From Durusdinium trenchii (lineage: Eukaryota; Sar; Dinophyceae; Suessiales; Symbiodiniaceae), in contig CAXAMN010023695.1 of the NCBI GenBank assembly GCA_963970005.1, forward strand, positions 1,746,615-1,810,614: a stretch of DNA of 64,000 nt, read 5' to 3'. Within the stretch, counting starts at the first letter, position 1; every line of letters begins with the position of its first letter. Shown here one piece after another: positions 59,601 to 64,000 of this stretch. Made by a program: the position numbers and the translations under genes. Under the pieces are notes generated by a model. That model was not told where the DNA came from, searched no databases, and was given only the letters and a program-made list of their open reading frames with translations.

Positions 59601-60190
59601 ACGGTTCTTTTTCCACCTGGACCAAGCGGAGACAGGCGTGCAATCGGGGTGAAACCTTGAGCCACCCCACAAATCTGATGATCCAAACCCGAAGCAGCCT
59701 GGAAGTGATCCAAGCACTTTCGTGCTTCAAGTGGCCCGCTTTTCTTCGTTTGGACAGGCATGGAATCACCCTCAGCCCTGGAGTACTTTCCCAAGGAGAT
59801 CCACAAGACGGTGCTCGGAGACCCCAGCCGCGGATGCGGATCGCGACACGCGGCGAGTCCTTTGCGGTCTGCGAAGACGGATGAGGAGCTGCGAGCTCTA
59901 CCGGATCGCACCGGGTTGGGTCGAACTCGAGTGATGACTGTTTTGGCTGAAGAATTCGGGATTCATGATGGTTGATGGATCTTGATAGGATGTGTATGGA
60001 CCCTATACATCCCCAAAAACTATAGGATCCACTGCCACCTGGCCGGAAAACGGTGAGGTGTTCGACACCTCGTGCCATGGTCCTGCACAGTCGGTCCACA
60101 CCTTCGAACCGAGTCGAGAGACCGTCGACTCAAGGCCGGCGTACTCCTTTGCCTCCAAGATGAGGAAGCCGAAAGAGGAGACCAGGCGGG
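53628..60190 (+). CDS. Sperm-tail PG-rich repeat (SHIPPO/STPGR-like) protein gene, partial model
   Basis: Eight short blocks join in frame: 53628-53679 (TGPAHSFGTAKG), 53764-53807 (GVKVFISKKLAKSK), 54960-55004 (IGVGTPGPVYHVPST), 57210-57265 (VGAAPSFSFGSDEARRLGK), 58172-58218 (HPSAKYPDSSVDLT), 58583-58649 (KVKFHSTPQVHLGSEP), 59072-59130 (SLKNAEILRTNAELAMG) and 59758 onward (ESPSALEYFPKEIHKTVLG). A ninth, within about 60058-60190, reads RPAYSFASKMRKPKEE. The repeated P-x-x-S-F-(G/A) and PGP-x-Y motifs are those of sperm-tail PG-rich repeat proteins, which bind flagellar or cortical microtubules. Donors in order are GC, GC, GC, GT, GC, GC, GC; all seven defined joins keep phase without a stop. 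All but one acceptor (AG|A at 54960) are AG|G. The first exon, the junction after 59758 and the stop codon are not resolved. Confidence 0.6.
55005..57209 (+). other. Long intron of the PG-rich repeat gene with foreign-looking frames
   Basis: 2.2 kb with a GC donor and AG acceptor. It is lower in GC than the flanking exons. Two protein-like frames lie inside: 55504-55710 on the + strand (KVKAVLVVPGRTMQNFTHEL, KAVGQKMVQARELHLSTL) and 56396-56091 on the - strand (KVMTMFGKVSLIRFTSIDPK, ALVEAFVIDCDPIN). They may be remnants of an inserted element; no family is recognised. Confidence 0.35.
56319..56368. repeat. Perfect 17-bp hairpin
   Basis: GAGCACAGGACCCATAC at 56319-56335 is exactly complementary to 56352-56368, with a 16-base loop. 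Pairing continues imperfectly outward (GGACATTC versus GGCTGTCC). It lies inside the minus-strand open frame within the 2.2 kb intron. Confidence 0.7.
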
Positions 60191-61670
60191 AAAACCGAAG
60201 CACGGCGAGGTACTTTGAGTTTGGACTTTAAACAAAAAGACGATAACACAAGTGCCAGCACCACTCACTATGTATCACTGTACTGTATAGAGTTGTAGAG
60301 ACCTCCGTCCTCATGTCGTTTACCATTCAATTAATCGGTTCCTTTTGACCATATTTGACCGATGTCCATACCCAGATGGCTCCTCAGACTGGGACACACG
60401 TGGTGGGCTTGTGGGACGTGTGGAGACGCCGGGTTCTGGCACGGCGCAGGGTGCAGACGTTGCAGCTTGGAAGTCCCAGGACCTTGGGCCCAGGAGCGGT
60501 CGGTTGGACGAGCGGGGTGCAGGTCCAGGTGTTGGTTTTTGGGGTTTAGCGACCGAGGTCGGTCTGGATAATCAGTACATATCAGTATACGTAGTGTGAT
60601 GACGTTTGTGAAGTAAAGACGCTGCCCGATTCTTGCGAGTTGAGAGTTGCGCGCAGCGACTTTGCACCAATCCCAACGAAAGAACATGAGGAATTCCATC
60701 CAACGGGTCGTTTGATGCTTCCCACCATGGGGAAGGCGACCCTGGCTCCGGAGGCTCCCATGCTCCGGCCACCTCGCTGGGCAACCAGCCCACCAGTCCA
60801 CGCCGCACCGCGCCGGCCCGGGGGACCGGAGAGGGGCCTGTCGGAGGCTTTGAGGAGGTGGGCACGGTGGGCACGGTGGGCACCTCCACCGGTGGCTTTG
60901 CAGGGTTTCCATGAAGACGGACGATCAAGTGAAGACGGATGCTTACATGTCTATCCCGAAGTGAGGCCAGGGAGTGGATGCCCATGTGAAGCCCCTTCTT
61001 TGGCAGAGTGAGATCGCGTGAGTGGATGACTGAGGGCAGCGGCCTATCCAACCCAGCCGCTCAAGTCGCCTACGGTGTAAACTTCTGCCCACGACTCGCT
61101 TCCCAGGCCTGGTCGATGAGCGGGAAGAGCCCCCGTAATCCACCGCCCGGGAGCCCGTTCGCCGACGGAGTCGACGTCTCTCTTCGTCGATCGGTTGGGG
61201 TTCAGCACCGACCGACTATCGTTGGCTCCTTTCTTTTGGATGCAGACTGTTTGATCCACACCCTGATTGACCAGGAAGGAATGCAGGCCTAACAGGGGCA
61301 GAGATGGCGGAGTGTTGAGTACAAGACATTCTGAGATCCTTAGTCCTTGGGTCCAACCATGTTCTTGAAAACAGACCTTGAGGTGCTGGTAGATCAGAAA
61401 AACGAACCACCACCGCCACTTAGTGGCCATGTTTGGCCATGTTTGGCCCAGTCCCAATTCCCACACCTTCCCACACCAGGCCGACGGAATTGCTGGCCAT
61501 TGAAGACAAAGTCTTCAGCTCCATCGGAAAACAGGCCATCCTGGTCCATCGTGAGGGACTGATTAAGCTGTGGTGGGCCGATGGGCTTTTCACAGCTGGA
61601 GGCGAGAGTGGCCAGGGCCTAGACATCTCGTCCCAGCACCATCACGCATATTACTATATTATATATAATA
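60191..61670. other. Possible further exons of the PG-rich repeat gene
   Basis: GC-rich blocks at 60370-60540, 60690-60910, 61020-61190 and 61480-61620 are open on the + strand. The last reads ELLAIEDKVFSSIGKQAILV and HREGLIKLWWADGLFTAGGE. A GGGCACGGT triple repeat is at 60866-60890. None shows a clear PG-rich motif, so they cannot be attached with confidence. Confidence 0.25.
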
Positions 61671-61770
61671 CAGTGATTTCAGAGTAGATGGCACAAACCC
61701 AAAAATGTCTTTTATACGGGGTCCTCCTAAACCACCTTTTGGGGATTGTGCAATCTACTCTGAAACCACT
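61671..61770. mobile_element. Miniature inverted-repeat element, CAGTGRTTTCAGAGTAG type
   Basis: About 100 bases. The left end CAGTGATTTCAGAGTAGATG is matched at the right end by the reverse complement of CTACTCTGAAACCACT; the similarity continues inward for about 40 bases (GCACAA.CCC.AAAA on both arms). TA-rich sequence flanks both sides (ATATAATA and ATATATAT). It is non-coding and a single copy here. Confidence 0.65.
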
Positions 61771-63526
61771 ATATATATTATATATATATTATATATTAGT
61801 CTTTTTGAGGTGACTGGTGGACAATTTATTGGACACATCCGTGAACTCCAGGTAAAGCTTCCTCGGGGTCACGGTGAAGCTTCCTCCCGTAGCTGGACAA
61901 TAGAGATGTTCTTGTGTACGGTCCAGCCCAGAAGGCCCTTATGGAAAAGATGTGGTTTCTCAGTCCGGCCCATGAAGCCAATTGTGGAACCGGGAGACAC
62001 CAAGAATCTGGCTTGCTACCCCTGAGCATCCATAGGACTGGGCTTCTTAACTACATGGACGGGTCATTTTCGTGGGGTAACTGCATGATAATGCAACATA
62101 ATGCAACTATATTCCGTAGAGAGTACTTTGCTATGGGTCCTTCTTGAAGCTGCCCAACCCACGGTCAGCTCCCAACCGACTTGCGCTGCCTCTGTCCACC
62201 CATGTCCGCGGGACAGCGTCCGCTTTGTGTCCGTGTCCGCGTCAGGTCTTGAGCACCATTCGTTCCCCTCCGGGCGTTGGGGTGGCCAAGAGCACGCGGG
62301 ACCAGAGCAACAGGAGAGCGGTTGGGAGCTCGAGCGCGACCGCAGCAGCTGTGGGCACTGGGAGGCGTTTTGTGGGGGGAGCTGTTGCTGTTGTTGTTGT
62401 TGTTGTTGCTGCTGCTGCTGGGGCTGTTGCTGTTGCTGTTGCTGTTGCTGGTCCTGGTGTTGTTGTTGTTGTTGGACTCTCATTTCGCGGCTTTCTGGCG
62501 TCATCTATCTATGTGCAACACATTGGTGGTTACCTGGTGTGATTGCGGACCTGGCAGTTGTCCAGCCTTGGGTCAACTCGGTTTGGCCAGCGGAGATGTT
62601 TGGCTTCTTCCATCCTTCTTCTTCAAGTCCGCTGTTCGGGACACACGTGGTTGGGCGATTCTTGGGCGCTGTTCGAGTGCGCTGTTCGAGCAGCGCTTCG
62701 CCGGAGGACGGCGCTCTATGTGTCCGACATGGACCGCCCGGCGATGGGGCCGAAGCCCACCTTCCACATGGACCTCCCGGCCCGGGGCCGCGAAGGGCGG
62801 GGCTGGAGTCTGGTGGAGTCGGGGCTGGAGTCTGGCACAGTGCTGGGCGGACTTGAGTCGAAACGGTGTTCCCCCTATCCATGAGAGATCCGTTTCACGA
62901 GTGTTTGTTTCTTAGAAGAAAGATGTATCTGTATCAAGGTATGCTGGTGGGTCTACCTGGGCGGTGTAGTCACGAAAGCTAGCACCAGCTAGCTGGAGTT
63001 GTTCTTGCTTTAGCAAGAGAGGGGGGCCTCCATCGCGTGAACACTTCATACGTACGGGGGGCCCCGCTGGCATAGTGGGCCGACTGTCACCCGCTTCCCC
63101 CCCGCCCTAGCTTTCGTCACCAACCCCAACCCTCGGCCTCGATGTGGTGCGAAGTGGTGTGCCTGGTTCGCCGAGCTAAGCCTGAGTACTCGTCCATTTG
63201 GGACACGTGCGATGATGGTTCCGAGCTTCTTGGTCTCCAACGCCCCCCCCGTTTCTCGGACACTAGACTATACAGGTGGCGCAGGATGCTGCCACCCAAA
63301 CGAGAAGAACCGCCCAAGCACGGTTTAAACACCTACTTTGGAAAGATAGAAACATCTTGCAAATCATGGTGCCGTATTAGGATTATTAGGTACATTAGGT
63401 ATATCAGGATAGTCGAAACGGCACAAATAATTGCCTCTTTAAGAACACAAAAAGACACTGCATTTTGAGGCTTCTAAACGGCGTCTTTAGGCGTCCAAAC
63501 GGTGTCTTTCCCCGTCCATGGATTTT
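61771..63526. other. Spacer with unassigned blocks
   Basis: A TA tract at 61771-61797, the YTG repeat at 62381-62474 and GC-rich blocks that are open in several frames. One at about 62715-62800 reads SDMDRPAMGPKPTFHMDLPA on the + strand, which has a GPKP..F pattern faintly like a PG-rich repeat. No splice chain to the gene upstream was found. Confidence 0.25.
62381..62474. repeat. (CTG/TTG)n trinucleotide repeat
   Basis: About thirty YTG triplets with three interruptions. On the - strand this is open (62504-62064) and would encode a run of more than 25 glutamines; on the + strand it would encode Leu/Val or Cys runs. Whether it is coding is unknown. Confidence 0.85.
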
Positions 63527-63832
63527 GAGCACATGTTTGCAACCCCTAAAAACGGCATGTTGTTTTTGATCGCAGGCGGACTTTCACGGAAAAATGCCTC
63601 CGGCAAAAATGAGTGCCGTTTGAAGATCCAGGTATGTGTTGCTTTCGACCTTCAGGAAAAGTTGACATGCCGCTATGTCGTCCTCACACCTGTGGACTTT
63701 GAAATCAATCCTAGCAGCAGGGCTCCCTTAAACATTCATATGACCTATCATGAGTGGTTGAAGGAAACGCCAGCCCAATTGGACCTTGCTTCCATGATTC
63801 AGGGCATGAAGGTTGGTCGACCCTGTGGCTGA
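63527..63832 (+). other. Coding-like open frame, unknown
   Basis: The frame reads GGLSRKNASGKNECRLKIQ, CVAFDLQEKLTCRYVVLTPV, HMTYHEWLKETPAQLDLASM and ends MKVGRPCG before TGA at 63830. Composition is moderate GC and only this frame is open through the whole stretch, which favours real coding. A pyrimidine-rich acceptor (GATCGCAG) at 63575 and a GTATGTG at 63632 could be splice sites, so the exon limits are uncertain. No domain is recognised. Confidence 0.4.
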
Positions 63833-64000
63833 CCACGGTCTAGCAGCCCTAGCATCTCGACTTTGACTGTGTAGTCTCCCCGTGACGGGCTCTGACAGAA
63901 TGGAAAGGCAGTGAAGATATCATGAGATATCTATAGATATTAATGGAACACATATTGTTGTTGGGGCGTTCCAGAGGAGACGACTAAGACTGAGAGGGGG

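Noticed and set aside
62064..62504. Polyglutamine protein on the minus strand
   Set aside because: The open frame is created by the trinucleotide repeat; flanking sequence has no coding signature.
1..64000. tRNA, rRNA or spliceosomal RNA genes
   Set aside because: No convincing T-loop with matching acceptor stem, no rRNA core and no U6-like motif was seen by eye; a covariance-model scan would be needed to exclude them fully.

Overview
The window is nuclear DNA of a dinoflagellate. It contains two copies of a cytosolic HSP90 gene, and their introns can be defined exactly because both copies encode the same protein. Nearly every intron ends AG|G, and most donors are GA or GC rather than GT. 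That splice code, together with tiny exons (23-30 bases), same-strand gene copies and long TA-rich, repeat-rich spacers, is typical of dinoflagellates (family Symbiodiniaceae or a relative). The species cannot be named from the sequence.

Layout. 1-3460: HSP90 copy 1, entering the window inside coding exon 4. 3461-27720: a 24 kb spacer with two candidate + strand multi-exon genes (5758-7170, unknown; 10136-13176, coiled coil), two small inverted-repeat elements, short minisatellites and a composite repeat element (21433-22105). 27724-34172: HSP90 copy 2, complete, 12 exons, 707 codons plus stop. Its 1.8 kb first intron carries fragments of other genes, including a BspA-type leucine-rich repeat. 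34173-53600: gene-poor DNA with scattered coding-like fragments, a second composite element (41866-42486) and further inverted-repeat elements. 53628-60190: a newly assembled multi-exon gene whose exons join in phase to give a sperm-tail PG-rich repeat (SHIPPO/STPGR) protein, probably a flagellar microtubule protein. 60190-64000: more fragments, one inverted-repeat element, a YTG repeat and an open frame near the right edge.

How it fits together. HSP90 is an ATP-dependent chaperone; the MEEVD tail marks the cytosolic form that binds TPR co-chaperones. The PG-rich repeat gene and the coiled-coil candidate both look like cytoskeletal or flagellar proteins. There is no operon logic; each gene would be trans-spliced and expressed separately.

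Most noteworthy: (1) two elements built from inverted arrays of a 12-14 base repeat around a G-rich core, each flanked by a perfect direct repeat (14 and 10 bases), resembling foldback transposons; (2) a 13-base shift of the last intron between the HSP90 copies, and a GC/GA donor switch at a shared intron; (3) the PG-rich repeat gene, almost entirely on GC donors. Outside HSP90, all exon calls rest on reading frame, splice phase and motif logic only; single GC-rich fragments often look protein-like in several frames and are scored low.
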